From the NCBI GenBank assembly GCA_018292915.2, contig JACVVK020000310.1, forward strand, positions 452,001 through 516,000: DNA of 64,000 nucleotides. The letters run 5' to 3'. Source of the DNA: Batillaria attramentaria. Lineage: Eukaryota > Mollusca > Gastropoda > Batillariidae. Below, piece by piece: positions 48,292-63,953 of this stretch. Position 1 is the stretch's first letter; every line of letters begins with the position of its first letter. Position numbers and translations under genes: made by a program. The notes beneath the pieces were generated by a model. That model worked only from the letters and a program-made list of their open reading frames with translations. It ran no database searches and was not told the DNA's origin.

Positions 48292-48908
48292 AGTGGTTTA
48301 CCATAAAAGAAACCACGAGCTGTTTCATTTTTTGCCGTAGCTACCGAGCCTCCCAGCTGTTTTATACCACGAGAATTTATCCTCTTAATTACCTCTAGCA
48401 GCATACATTTTCCGCCACATTTTGTTTTGGGGTAGGGTGACTAGTGACTATGTACCCCCTTAAAATTCTACGCACTGATTTGTGAAACCACTAGATTCGA
48501 CACTGTTTCACGTTTTGCCGTAGCTACCGCGATGGTTCAATTTTTGCCGTAACTACCCCGATGGTAAGAAATTAAAACATCTCGTATTTTCTTTCGTGGT
48601 AAAGCACTCGAGCTAATCGTGTAAGCTCTGTATATGATGCTGGACAATGTACACGACGTAAACCACACAAACATTATTATCAATGTCAGAATCAGCAGGC
48701 CCACGTCATACTTGCTCTAGGTAACGAGCACTAAAAGTGAACACAAGTTCATAACCAGGAAACATGTCCCCCACATCAAACTGACGTACAGCCAGTTCCT
48801 GACTGACAGTTCATGCTAGCCAATCAAAGTGCGCGAACACCCCGACATGCTAACTCACACCTGTGTGTTCACTTGTCGGACTATGTGTGCGACAGAGAAA
48901 TCAGAAGG

Positions 48909-49354
48909 TAAAACAAGATGGCCACCAGCCCAATATGTTGTTTCCATTCAATGACCTGCTGTAGTCACAGTCGTAGTCGTTGTGTCATGTATGCAGCCCG
49001 CGCGCACACGCCGGAACGCAAGCTCTCTGACATCAAGCATGCTGACATAAAGAAAGTACTGAAAACCCTTATCGTGCCTCTATGCACTTGCAAAAACCCA
49101 AACACATGAGGTCGTGTGAGCTCGCCTAGCTGGTTGACGCCACAACTTTTTGGCGTATGCGAGGTTCTACATGGGTGAATGAATTCTTGTAATAAAGTCG
49201 TTCCCCTTTGACAGAGTTACTTCCCGCAGACCTGACTGACAGACGATTGCTTACTGGTATCGGAGAAGAGACCCTCTCTCTCTCTCTCTCGCCTTAGACG
49301 CGCGCTTGCGCGCGCACGCACGCACCCCCCTCCCCCTACACACACACATTATGC
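48909..49354 (+). repeat. Module Y, unit C
   Basis: Carries the 63-codon frame at 48918-49109. Confidence 0.8.
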
Positions 49355-50386
49355 AAAGACCTTGGAATCAGAAAGACGCGTCACTCCTGCCCTCGTAAGA
49401 GAGACATATAATTATAGCGGGACAACGCGAAGAGTTGTCTGCCCGCATTAGCGCGCATCCTAGATCTGGCCCCTATAGTGACAGCATGGCGGAAAGTAAC
49501 TCGGGAACCAAGCCAATGATACGTCTTGGCTTGGAGTCCATGCCTCTACAGAACCGGTAGGAAACGGGAAATTTGTGGCGACTCAAAACGATGGCCTTTG
49601 TAAAACAAAAGAACAGCCTAGAATGGTCAAGAATAACGTAGCGTTTACGGCAAGCATATTCTGGCAGTAAAAGTGACTGTGAATAAATCGCAGCAAGGGC
49701 TTTTGTTCCATTCGAGAGGCTAGCCGACGATTTTCCTCGCCATATTTGATTGCGTATTGACAACGTGACACATCACGTGATGTCTAAGCGGTAAACAAAA
49801 CTGAAGCAGACGACACAATCTACGTAGACAGACGTCATGCCAGAATCTAAGTCTGCTAGGCCTACGGTAGAAGACTCAAACTGCCAGATGTATCGTCCCC
49901 AGCCAAGATCTTACGCGCGGTACACTTTCTGCAGCCATGCTAGGAATCTAGAGGTAAAATCGTTGTTTGAACCGACACATGCAAAGAGAAAAAGAAATCC
50001 CACATATAGATCTAGTCAGGCAGTGAGATAGAGGTATCAGACTGTGAAATGTCGATAATGCTGAGTCACAATCACACATGCCATTACTTCTAAAAAAAAT
50101 GTATGCTGTGTTTACGTGGATGCACTGCGTGATAAGAGTTTTCTCTCCGTGTGTAGTAGGGCAGACGCGAAACCTGGCGTCGTAGCGGATCTCGCCTTTG
50201 GTCTGTTAGGGTGACTGTTGCTTGCAAAGAAATAAACCTAAATTTATCGACGATGTTAAAGATGACATTTTTCTGAGTTGAATTTCGAGAATCTTGTATT
50301 TATTGTTGCTGTTTGGGTGAGCCTGGAGACGGTGTTTTGTTTGTTTATTTGTTGCTTTTTATGTGTATCAGACAATACAGTTATCT

Positions 50387-50446
<60 letters not shown>

Positions 50447-50873
50447 CTGATCTAGACACTTATAAGAAATTAAAAAGTAAATAAAACGCTACAACACTTT
50501 GCTTACACAACAAACATAATGCATAGTACATGTAGTCATTTTCCCCATCTTTATTGTGAAAGATAGATGTCACAATTCGTGCATGCACATTTTCCTACCA
50601 TTGGTATGCTTCCACAATTCATTCAATTATATTTTGTTCATGACAACAGCCCTGGAAGGTTAAAAAAAAATCAAACAGAAACCGCAGCAATAGAACTGCA
50701 ATTCCTACTGCCTGCACAACAAAAATAACTGCCAGATCACAATATACCATGAATCATATGGCTGAACACACACATAGAGGTGGCAACAGAGAAATCAGGC
50801 ATGCATGCTTAGTAATGCTATTTGTATTTGTCATGTTGTTATACTGTTTCCTACAGGCTGTGTATTTGACAAT

Positions 50874-51128
50874 ATGGGATTAAGCTTGTCTTCCATATTC
50901 ATCCTACTGGTATATTCTCCTACTGTGTATTCAACAGAGACACAAGAACCATGTCCCCAGCACATCATACAACTCTTATTATGCTGGCAGGAGCAACAGG
51001 TCCTCTTCATTCAAACAGACATTTGTTTTCCTCAGTCTGTTGATAAACACGTAAAACAAATACTTTCAATACTTTTTAAACATTTTCATCCAAAAAATGC
51101 CAGTGAACACCGCTCTCCAAACCACTAG
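50874..51128 (+). other. Candidate signal-peptide frame, unit C (extended)
   Basis: Starts like the A and B versions, but the stop codon reads TGG, so the frame extends to 84 residues. A 1-base deletion (GTTGATAAACAC) also changes the frame of the last third relative to A and B. Confidence 0.3.
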
Positions 51129-52919
51129 CTGTGCAACAGTTGTGTGGAGTGTACTTTGGCGGTTCATTCAGAAACACTGCAACATTTTGTTGTAGGTACC
51201 TGAACAAAGGAACAATCCCACATGCAAACTAAGTACTCAAGTTATCCACTCTCTCTGGTAATGACTTCGCTGAATTAATATTTGCACACATACTGCACAT
51301 TTCAGTCAGGGCTGTTCTGGACAGTAACCCGAATAATCAGCATTGCACACTTCATGTATCTAGAGATCACACATCTACTTTTATGAAGTTTACTGTAGGC
51401 AATGTGCCTGATGAAAGAAGTAAAAGTTGTGAAATATGTGAAAGATGACAGCGTAGGACAATATACAGACCACCTGCACTGCAACACACTGCACTACAAC
51501 ATAACTTTCACATTTCCAAAAGCAAGGCTAGGATCCCTAATTTGTCTGGACATTAGAAGTTAAACCAAAGAAGCACACTTCACCGATGTGTTTTTCCTTA
51601 CGTGCTTCCACAAGCTTGAGGATAAATACTTTCATGTTGGTGTACATGTAGGTGTGAAACTCTCCCATGTTGGCCTACAAATTGTGTATTTAGCACTTCC
51701 TAAGGCTTATCTCCTTGCCTCAAAATTTCAAAGTCTCTTTGAAAAAGCCTCTTCAATGCATTTCCTGAGGCTGGTTGTTTCTTGTCTTCCCCTGGGTGCT
51801 TCGATGGGTGAATGGTCCAAAGGGCGTTCACATGCTGTTCTAGATGTGATAGCAGCAGGCAGTCATACGGTTCCACATGAACCTGAGCACAGTAATTATA
51901 AATTGATCACAGCAAAGTTGGGAGTGGGGGGTGATTGGTGGGGGTGGTGGGGTGGGGAATGGCAGTGCTCTTCCCTAAGACCCAGCCAGGGTGTGTGTGT
52001 GTGTGGGGGGGGGGGTTATACATACATGTATCATACACATGTACTATGGTATACAAGAGGTCACACCAATGTCAAACAGGCAGTATTTATGGAAACTGTT
52101 TAAAGTGTTATTTATCAGTCAATGTTTACCTCTGCATTTCTTCTTGTTTGTCTGATGTGTGGCAGTTTTTAAATGACTCTACTGAGAAAACATACAAGCA
52201 TCCTGACAGATCAGTTGTTAGATCAGTTTTAGGAGAAAACATTCACATATAAACAAAGCCAACACTAACAGAAAATAACAAAGAGCACCAGAGCACAACA
52301 GACTCTTCCACACATGACACCATACCTTCCTTGAGACATCATTGTCACTGTCACCACACTTTCCCACCATCTTGCTCAGCAGCAGCTCTTTCTTACACTG
52401 TCAATGTCACTGTCAGCAATGGTTTCACATTCTGGAGGTGACTGATAACCTAAAGTTGGTAAAAGACAGAAAGTTTTGGTCAACACATTACTTGGGATTT
52501 TAAGTTACCATTAAAAAGCCAAACATGAACAGGACAATTGTTCAGTGACTCCACACTCCTAATACTATAATTCCTCAAGAATAACTTAACAAAATCAAAA
52601 CAAAGGTGTGTTGCTGTTTATTGTAGAACTAGAAGATGCAGACTGGTGTGCTTTGTTTTCATTAGGCTACAGTTGTGGTTGAGGCTACATTTGTAGACTT
52701 TTGAATAAGTATATCATAACAACAAACATGAATGTAGTCAAGAACAAGCTAGCACACAGAAACATTAGATTCAAACTGGAGAGAGAGAGAGAGAGGAGGC
52801 TGGCTAGATGAGCTACATGTAATATTGGAGCTAATATGTAATTCATCGGATCGGTTCCTGTTTATTTGCCATCTAATACATGCATCTGACTTTAACCGCC
52901 AGATCACCATCATTCTTCG

Positions 52920-53470
52920 TTATAATAATAATAATAATTTATTTATATAGCGCTATAATCTACTTGTAAGGCAGTTCTAAGCGCTAAGAGTACAGGTAAA
53001 GGTACAGATCAAGGTGAAGGTTCAGGGCCAGGGCAACTGCATGTATGGTACTTAATAAGGAGATGGAGAAAGGCGGAGGCAGGTTAGACTGTGCCTTGAG
53101 ATGAGAACAGGTAGGTTTTTAGATTTGTTTTGAAGGTTTCGAGGGAGGTTGACTGGCGGAGCGAAAGAGGCAGAGAATTCCAGGCTTTCGGACCAGCGTA
53201 GGAGAAGGCTCGAGAGCCAACAGAAGAAAGTTTAGTACGTGGGATTCTGAATATCAGGGTATCGGATGAAGACCGGAGGGAACGTGACGGAGTGTAGAGT
53301 TCCAGCAAATCAGACACGTAGGATGGGGCGGAGTTATGGATGCACTTGTAGCAGAGGGTGCAGATCTTGTATTTAATTCTTTGAGAGAGTGGAAGCCAAT
53401 GCAGAGAGCAGAGTGCACGAGAGATGTGGTCGGACTTTTTCAAGCGAAGGACAAGGCGAGCACCAATGTT
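52920..53470 (-). mobile_element. CR1/L2-type LINE 3' fragment, unit C
   Basis: Copy of the 29872 fragment with its C-terminal frame open. Confidence 0.85.
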
Positions 53471-53815
53471 CTTGTTACAAGGCTTCACAAAACAGTTAAT
53501 TAGTATTGCGTGACATTCTCTGGGACGGGATGTCTCCTTTATGTGGACCCTCCAATAGATGTGTATATGATTACGTTTTTTCACGAGCGACTGATCAATA
53601 CATGCCGTGCCATGCTCATGATTCTGCTTGTTTTCCTGACACAGCTGTTGTAACACGATGAAAGGAATGAGAGAGATACAAAACAGTATGATGCAAATAA
53701 TAAACACTGATTTGGTGAAGCGAATATATAGGCATGAGTGGTTTGATGTGTCTGCCTGCTGCAATATCAATAATATAATGTAATGTAATACAGCACTGTG
53801 TGATGTCAGCAAGAG

Positions 53816-54344
53816 GGTAGGTAGGCAGATGTTTGGGAGTTTAAAGTCTCAATACGTACGACAGGCATACAACAGCGTGTGGAAAACTTGTCATCAAAAT
53901 AATGAGCTGAATCTGCGCGTCAGAACCAGTCACTTGGGTCACAGTATAGCATCTGAGGCCACTGTGGTGACCCTGGCCATCGTATAAGTTGCTCTACCAA
54001 TACCGAGCAGGCGACATAATTTGGTTGCGGACTGAGGACAGCTAGGCGGCACTGATTGGTTGCTATTTTAATCAGCTTTTTCGAGTCCCAGTCTGTTCAA
54101 AAGTGGACCGTAGTCTCAAAGAAGGTCGTATTTCTCCACCGTTGGAAGCCACTAAATGACGAAAACGGCCAGATCAATGCCTTCTATCTGGCAAACCACC
54201 TTACAGCTTTGAAAGTGGCAGTGTTCCATCTCAGCGGCGTTACCAACAAAAAGGCTTTGACGCCCTTTTCCACCACGTATGGATGACATCAAAGACGGGG
54301 CACGGAGGAAATGGCCAGCACAAATATTTGGCCCCAGCCGGGAT
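53816..54344 (-). mobile_element. Composite SINE, unit C
   Basis: Counterpart of 30768-31296 with the same target duplications (53801-53815, 54345-54359). Confidence 0.75.
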
Positions 54345-55351
54345 TGATGTCAGCAAGAGATACATTAATGAAGTACCATGAAAGAATATAGAACATTTTT
54401 CGGGCGAGGAACAGCTTTATGGGATGGGATGAGGCAGATTTCGCTGGGCGCAGAGGCAAGTTACAGTGATACAAAACATTACTGTGACGTTTCTCCAGAC
54501 AATACATACTTTCACGCATACAGTAACATAACGGAATCTGCGTCATAGACACCTTACGTGCACACTATGCTTCTGCGTTCTTTTTGGTGGAAGTTGTGCG
54601 CGTGTGTGTGGATGTATCACTGGATGTGTGTGTGTGTGGACGGGTGTAATGATGTGTCTTATGCTCGCCCGCATGAATTGCCCTACGGGGATAAATAAAG
54701 TATTTTGACTTGACATGACTTGACTTGATGATGGCTATCTAGTTGGAGGACTTTTTACTTTAAGATGAAATGGACAATCATCTTCTACAGAGGTAGTTTT
54801 CACGATTTTTCACTTGCCGCTTTTTTAGAAGAGTTATTGCCCAATTAAGAAATCAGTCAGGACACTTTTCCGACGAAAAAAAAAAAATGTTCAAATGCCT
54901 TCATTTTGGGGCGGTCGGTGATCTAGTGGTTAAGAAGTGCACAAGTTCCTGTCCATTTGTCATGTATCTCTCTCTGGCATTGGACCTTCCTGCCTTTCTG
55001 AACTCCTTCACTGTTAAGCCGGCTCTTAACTGGGCACTGCGGAGCGCCACAGTGCTGTCCACAGTTGTGACACAGTTATGATTTTGGGGGTTTCCGCCGC
55101 TGTGACGTCATCACAGCAACCTGGATTTCAAATAGCCACAACGGTGACTGCGGTTTCTACAACAGATTCTGATTCAGATTGGCTGTACTACGTCACTCGG
55201 CGTGCAAACCGTGCATGGCGGACTCGGACAGTGCATCTTTAATCGGTTTGTCACCGAGCACTGCTGTATTCAGTTTTATAATTAATATATAAGAGACACG
55301 CCGAGCGCAACGACTGTGATGTGCACATGTGTGTTTCGCGCGCAGCGCCCA

Positions 55352-55840
55352 GTTAAGAGCAGGCTTTACACTGCATCCAGGCTGGTACGTAGCTTCTCTG
55401 ACACTAAAGTTCTGCGCACCCTCTCAGTAAGAACTAAAACATATGTTCAGAGATCCTTTTTCTTTCAGACTGCAGCTCTTTGGAATCAACTTCCTAAACC
55501 ACTAAGACACACAGAATCCAGTGCCAGTTTCAAACGCTGTCTTAAAACCCACCTATTTAAAACTGATAACTGATCTTGATTTTACTCTGCCCTTCCACAC
55601 CATGTCAGCCTGCATGTTGAGAGGTATTGTTTAAATGTTCCTTGTGAGTCTGTGTGTATGGAAGCTGTTTATAGTGGGGTATATGTATTTTGTTGCCGTT
55701 CCTTAGTGTGTAACAGTCACTCATGTTTGTGTATATATTCATTTATTGTTGTGTTTTATGTCATCACTGTACTGTCAGTGATACCTGTTTTAGTTTTGTT
55801 TTGATGTACGGCGCTTAGAGCCTGTGTCATTTACTGGCAG
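55352..55840 (+). mobile_element. CR1/L2-type LINE C-terminal fragment, unit C
   Basis: Counterpart of 32304-32789. Confidence 0.8.
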
Positions 55841-56050
55841 TCGTGCAGTACCACGTGAACCTGAGCGCAGAAAGTATAAATTGATCATAGCAACGTTGGC
55901 AGTGGGGGTTGGTTGGTGAGGGTGGTGGGGTGTGTGTGTGTGTGGGGGGGGGGGTGGCAGTGCTTCTCGCTAAAAACCAGCAACAGGGGGTGGGGAGTTG
56001 TTTTTACATGTATCATATACATGTAATCTGGTACACAAGAGGTCACACCA

Positions 56051-56419
56051 ATGTCAAACAGGCAGTATTTATGGAGACTGTTCAGAGTGTGTTTTTTATC
56101 AGTCAAAGTTCCCCTCTGCATTTCTTCTTGTTTGTCTGATGTGTGGCAGTTTTTAGATAACTCTACTGAGAAAACATGCAAGCATCCTGACAGATCAGAT
56201 GTTAGATCAGTTTTAGGAGAAAACATTCACATGTATACAAAGCCAACACTAACAGAAAATAACAAAGAGCACCAGAACACACCAGACTCAAATGTGACCA
56301 AACCTTCCTTGAGACATCAGTGTCACTGTCACCACACTTTCCCATCATCTTGCTCAGCAGCAGCTCTTTCTTACACTGTCAATGTCATTGTCAGCTACTG
56401 TTTCACATTCAGGAGGTGA
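56051..56419 (+). other. Beta open frame, unit C
   Basis: Same 122-codon frame as at 33007. Confidence 0.25.
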
Positions 56420-58546
56420 CTGATAACCTAAAGTTGGTAAAGGACAGAACGTTTTGGTCAACACATTAATTGGGATTCTAAGCTACCATTAAAACCAAAC
56501 ATGAACAGGACAATTGTTCAGTGACTCCACAATCCTAATACTATAATTCCTCAAGAATAACTTCACAAAATCAAAACAAAGGTGTGTTGCTGTTTCTTGT
56601 AGAACTAGAAGATGCAGATTGGTGAGCTTTGTTTTCATTAGACTACAGTTGAGATTGAGGCTACATTTGCTGAGACATTCATATTCACAGAAATTTACAG
56701 TATTTCATAGGTAACCGAAACTCATGGACAAAAGGAGGCTTTGTGACTTAACAGGGTATTATAAAGCAGCCTACATAAGTCATTTTTCTGATTATAATTG
56801 GGTATATGAAGTAAAGCACTTACCTCTACTTGTGTGTTGGGGCATGGTCCTCATCCTGTAACAGAATGACATCACAATAAACACTACATCTTTGCATACA
56901 TCAAATACAGATCAATACCACTTCAATTCAGGAGAGGAAAAAAATTCTAGTGGATGAATCTCCTGAAAGTTACACTACACATTCCCCTACACATTTTCAG
57001 CTTGTCTGTCTGATGCATGGCAGTTGTTCTAGATAACTAATGGACAGCTCCCATTCTGCAGAGAAACAACCAAGTTCAAAGACCACTAACTAACTGACTT
57101 ACAAGTGCTCAAGCAATAGTAAATAATGTGTGTAAATGTACACAAAGATAACAGTTACTTTAACAGAAAAAAGCACCGCACCACCTGTACCACACACCAT
57201 ACTTTCCATGAGAAATCAGTGTCAGTGAATCCACTTATTCCCATCATCTTCATCCTTGGTCAACAGTTCTCCCCAGTTGTGATGTCATGGTCAGTTTGGG
57301 TGCCACTTACTGTGGGTGACTGAGAGCCTAAAGCTGGTAAAAGAATGATTTTTTAGTTGATTGGTAAACATAACAATAACATTGCCTTAGTACCTCATTA
57401 ATCATAAAGTCTTATAAAATTCATGTATACATATATATATATACCAGTTCTTGTACACAAGCACATCATAAAAAAAATCCCCACAATTTAAAAACAACAA
57501 CAACAAACAAAAGACAAAACCCCTTCCATGCTTCCGTGGTCCAGATCTATACATGTACTTGATTTCTAACCAAAACAACCCACAACAACCCAGCTGAGTC
57601 CGACTAGCAGTATCAAGTAGTAGTAGTGCTGAATCTTGACTAATCGACTCTAAATTTGTTTTCAATCAGTAGATGCCAAATCACCACCTTTCGGATCCCC
57701 TCTCATTTTGCGCTTATTATGAAATGGTTCCCGACTGATTCTACATGTTTCTTCGTTTACGCTGAAAAGCTGTTTGCAAAGTACTAGAAGTCAAGTTTCA
57801 GTTGCGTCACTGACTGGTTACACATTACTAGACAAGCCTGGAAAGAGCGTTGGAAGTCAGGCGGTACAGCCGTCGATTGCGCCACTATCAAAAACGAGGA
57901 GAATACTTTGTTCTCGTGTGCTAGTTCTACTTCTGATGTGGTGTATCAGTACGTTTCCTACTTTTTAACCTGTCAGAGATAATTAGCGTAACAGAAGTTT
58001 GCCGACACGGAACGGTTTGCGACGTACTCCGCTTCACAGAAAAGAAGTTTATTATCTACTTTTGATTACACTAAACAAAGACAGCAATCTTACAGTCACA
58101 TACCCTATCATTGTAGAAGATGCAGACATTTCTTGTAAACGTCACCGATGCAAATATTCCTCAATTTTCACCAAAACATAAACTGCAGCTCGGAAGCGTT
58201 GCAAAACTGCCACCATTTTTATTTTGTCTCGGTCGGCCACAACAGGAAAGGGGCGGGGCCTCTGCTGATAGACTCGAAACCAAGGTCAAATCAGCGAAAA
58301 CGAATTTTAGCCTCTAGCCATTTTCAGGGCCACTCGCCATCCGCGAAAAGTAATTTGCCCCCAATATTATGGGGTATGAGCATATAACGGTACCAGTTGC
58401 TATGCTCTTGCCATCACAGTTTTCACTCGCCCAAGAACACATAGTTTGGAACTGTGGCTAAAGGTACGACCTCGACCTCTTAGCCACGTGACTGGGGTTA
58501 CACTGAAACTTGCTGCTGCGCGTAGCAAAATCTGCCCCGTCTCATA

Positions 58547-58574
58547 AAGTTGTTTCTCTATAGAGAAACAACTT
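58547..58574. repeat. 28-bp perfect palindrome at the C/D junction
   Basis: Identical to the copies at 35504 and 47027. Confidence 0.95.
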
Positions 58575-58580
58575 AAAAAA

Positions 58581-60140
58581 CATCACGTCAATCAAACATG
58601 ACGCTCTTACTTTACGTCAGTGCGCGTGCGTCTCTTCTTCGATGTTTGTGAGGCGTGTGGCTTGTGGTGGAAATGTGCTTTGAGTACAACGTTTCGAGTC
58701 AACTGACGATAACGGCTGCAGGGAATTTTACTATTTTTTTTTAATATATATTTTTATGGCACCCCAGACACATTATCTATATATAGTAGGAGCGATTTTG
58801 AGATCTAAAATGGGTTCACCAGCACTTTCATCAGGTACGTCTTACGCCAAAAGTATAAAAGCGACAACCTCCAAAATTCACTCAGTTGAGAGTCCGTATT
58901 CATGCTATCTATGTCCAAAACATAGATAAATATTACGTCAAAAGTATGAGAGCGACTACCTTCAAAATTCACTCTCTTTAGAGTCCGTATTCATGCTATC
59001 CATTTCCAAAAAAATGGAGTGGTTTAGGTCAATATTACGCCTTTAAACGCCAGAAAGCCACTTTTTTTCTGAAAAGGGCGATAACTCGCAAATCATGTGT
59101 GCAATCGTACCTGGATCGCGCCTTCTATTCAACAATCTTGATTCATTTAGAAACCCCAAATTTGAAATCGATCGGTTCAGTATTTTCGGAGATACAGGCA
59201 TCTGAACTGGGTTCACATGCAATGTCAACTCAGGTTCGGTTTACATGCAAACTATAAGAGCGACCATTTTCTAGTAGTGACTCTGTTCAGAGTCCGTATT
59301 CAAGCTATCTACTGCCAAAAAAATGAGTGATTTAAATAAATATTACGCCTGTAAACGAAAGACAAAGACGAAAGAGGCAGCTCCATAAGGAAAGGGAGAC
59401 AACAACTGCATTTCCTCCTGAACAACGTACAGTAAATTCCCAGAACTCCCTGCGTGAACTTCCCCCACTCACTTTTAATCTGCTCCGGACGACAATGCGT
59501 ATAGAGCCATGATTAGTTCGAGTGGTTTAACATAAAAGAAACCACGAGATGTTTCAATTTTTTTGCCGTAGCTACCGAGCCTCCCAGCTGTTTATACCAC
59601 GAGCATTCAGACTCTTCATTACCTCTAGCAGCATACATTTTCCGCCACATTTTGTTTTGGGGTAGGGTGACTAGTGACTATGTACCCCCCTAAAATTCTA
59701 CGCACTGATTTGTGAAACCACTCGATTCGACACTGTTTCACGTTTTGCCGTAGCTACCGCGATGGTTCAATTTTTGCCGTAACTACCCCGATGGTAAGAA
59801 ATGAAAACATCTCGTAGTTTCTTTCGAGGTAAAGCACTCGAGCTAATCATGTAAGCTCTGTATATGGTGCTGGACAATGTACACGACGTAAACCACACAA
59901 ACATTATTATCAATGTCAAAATCAGCAGGCCCACGTCATACTTGCTCTAGGTAACGAGCACTAAAAGTGAACACAAGTTCATAACCAGGAAACATGTCCC
60001 CCACATGAAACTAACGTACAGCCAGTTCCTGACTGACAGTTCATGCTAGCCAATCAAAGTGCGCGAACACCCCGACATGCTAACTCACACCTGTGTGTTC
60101 ACTTGTCGGACTACGTGTGCGACAGAAAAATCAGAAGGTT
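58581..60140. repeat. Tandem unit D, truncated
   Basis: Matches the first 1.85 kb of the other units except that it lacks the RNase H-type LINE (empty site AGTGGTTTAAC, 59521-59531). Substitutions become more frequent after about 59270. Similarity ends at AATCAGAAGGT, exactly where module Y starts in A, B and C. Confidence 0.95.
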
Positions 60141-60520
60141 AAAAAAAAAGAAAAAAAAAAGCGCGCGCTGCGTGCGGTTGCCATGGAGAAGTCATTTTAG
60201 TCAGTGGGCGTAGCTACTAGCGTCTGGTCTACATGTCAATTACGGTGAAGACTGGTGAACGACCCACGCCTGAACGCGGCCTTTTAACTTTATCGAGTAT
60301 TCTCGTATTCTAAAAGAAAGAACAACAACAACAACCAAACAAACAAACAAACAAACACACACACAAAAAAAAAAAAACGGAACAAAGGTAAAAGCTAATG
60401 AGGCAAGGCTCAGTTTAGTTCACTTCGGTTCCAGACGGTATCTGGGAAAGGCCCATACGTGCTCCACCCAATCTCTCAGCAATCTCCCAGTGTTGTCCTC
60501 GAGACTGTTTCAAGGTTGCT
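60141..60520. other. Right flank of the tandem array
   Basis: A-rich runs (60139-60160, 60330-60377) with no recognised gene or element. Confidence 0.4.
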
Positions 60521-60661
60521 TTGGTTCACATGGGTCCTGTCTTAAACCTCCGTCACAAGTGGCGATTTTGGTTCACATGGGTCCTGTCTTAAACCTCCGT
60601 CACACGTGGCGATTTTGGTTCACATGGGTCCTGTCTTAAACCTCCGTCACACGTGGCGATT
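60521..60661. repeat. 47-bp tandem repeat, three copies
   Basis: Copies start at 60521, 60568 and 60615 with TTGGTTCACATGGGTCCTGT and continue through ACCTCCGTCACACGTGGCGA. Confidence 0.9.
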
Positions 60662-60847
60662 TCGCACGCCTACTAGCGGTAACACGGACTCCCAGCCAGT
60701 TAAATCCGCTCGCCAAGGGCACTAGTTCAGGGACGCCGTCGCCACGAATGTGGACAGAACACTGTCCTATCTTTTTCCTCGCCACGCCAGGCAACCGCCG
60801 CTGACCGCGTATTGTGTATTGGCCAGCGTCAGGCCGACAGCGCAGTA
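60662..60847. other. Interval between the 47-bp repeat and the duplicated FReD segment
   Basis: Nothing recognised. It would correspond to sequence just left of the window in the other copy, which cannot be checked. Confidence 0.4.
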
Positions 60848-60970
60848 CGTCTAGTCCACGCCGGTATCGTGTTAACGGAAAAAACACTCGGCGAGCCTGA
60901 GGGTGCGAGCTCGCTGCAGGCACTCAGCGTGTGCAAAGGCCTTTACTTTCGACCGTCGGCCACAACCTGA

Positions 60971-63255
<2,285 letters not shown>

Positions 63256-63363
63256 AACAGAACATAAATAAAATGTCAGTCGATGAACAGTCACGGTAGT
63301 TTCATGGCAGCGCATTTGCTATGTGTGTACATCTTCGTCACTCTTTCACTACCATTTCTCGAC

Positions 63364-63440
63364 ACCCCCCACCCCCACCCCCCCCACACACACAATCACA
63401 AAAAGGTACACAGCCCCCCCCCCCCCCCCCCCCCCGCCCC
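63364..63440. repeat. C-rich tract
   Basis: Runs of C interrupted by ACACA, including about 21 consecutive C at 63415-63435. Confidence 0.85.
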
Positions 63441-63538
63441 CAAGAATATTGAAAGATAGATAAAACAATAAGCAAGCGCTCGATAGACAAGAAACGTGCT
63501 GAATAATATGCGTACAGCATCGTAATTTTTTTTATTAC

Positions 63539-63548
63539 AGAGAGAGAG

Positions 63549-63595
<47 letters not shown>

Positions 63596-63713
63596 GAGAC
63601 AGACAGACAGACAGGCAGAGACAGACTGACTGACTGAAACGTTAATTTCAGGGTAAAGACTTGTAGGCATGGTCTGCTTATCTTACAAGCTGTCCTGCTA
63701 ATCTAGAAACACT

Positions 63714-63775
<62 letters not shown>

Positions 63776-63861
63776 ACTGACTGACTGAAACGTTTATTTC
63801 AGGACAAAGACTTGTTGGCATGGTCTGCCTATCTTACAAGCTGTCCTGCTAATCTAGAAAC

Positions 63862-63918
<57 letters not shown>

Positions 63919-63953
63919 CAGAGAGAGAGAGAGAGAGAGAGAGACCCACAAAG
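63539..63953. repeat. (GA)n arrays with a duplicated ~90-bp spacer
   Basis: GA tracts at 63540-63600, 63716-63772, 63865-63915 and 63920-63942. The segments 63620-63713 and 63768-63863 (GACTGACTGAAACGTT...CTAATCTAGAAACACT) are near-identical, so spacer and GA tract amplified together. Confidence 0.9.

Larger units (their letters stand above)
47061..58580. repeat. Tandem unit C
   Basis: 11520 bp, same organisation as B. It retains a 14-bp segment near 52326 (CCTTCCTTGAGACA) that A and B have lost from segment alpha and that the beta segments also carry. Confidence 0.95.
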
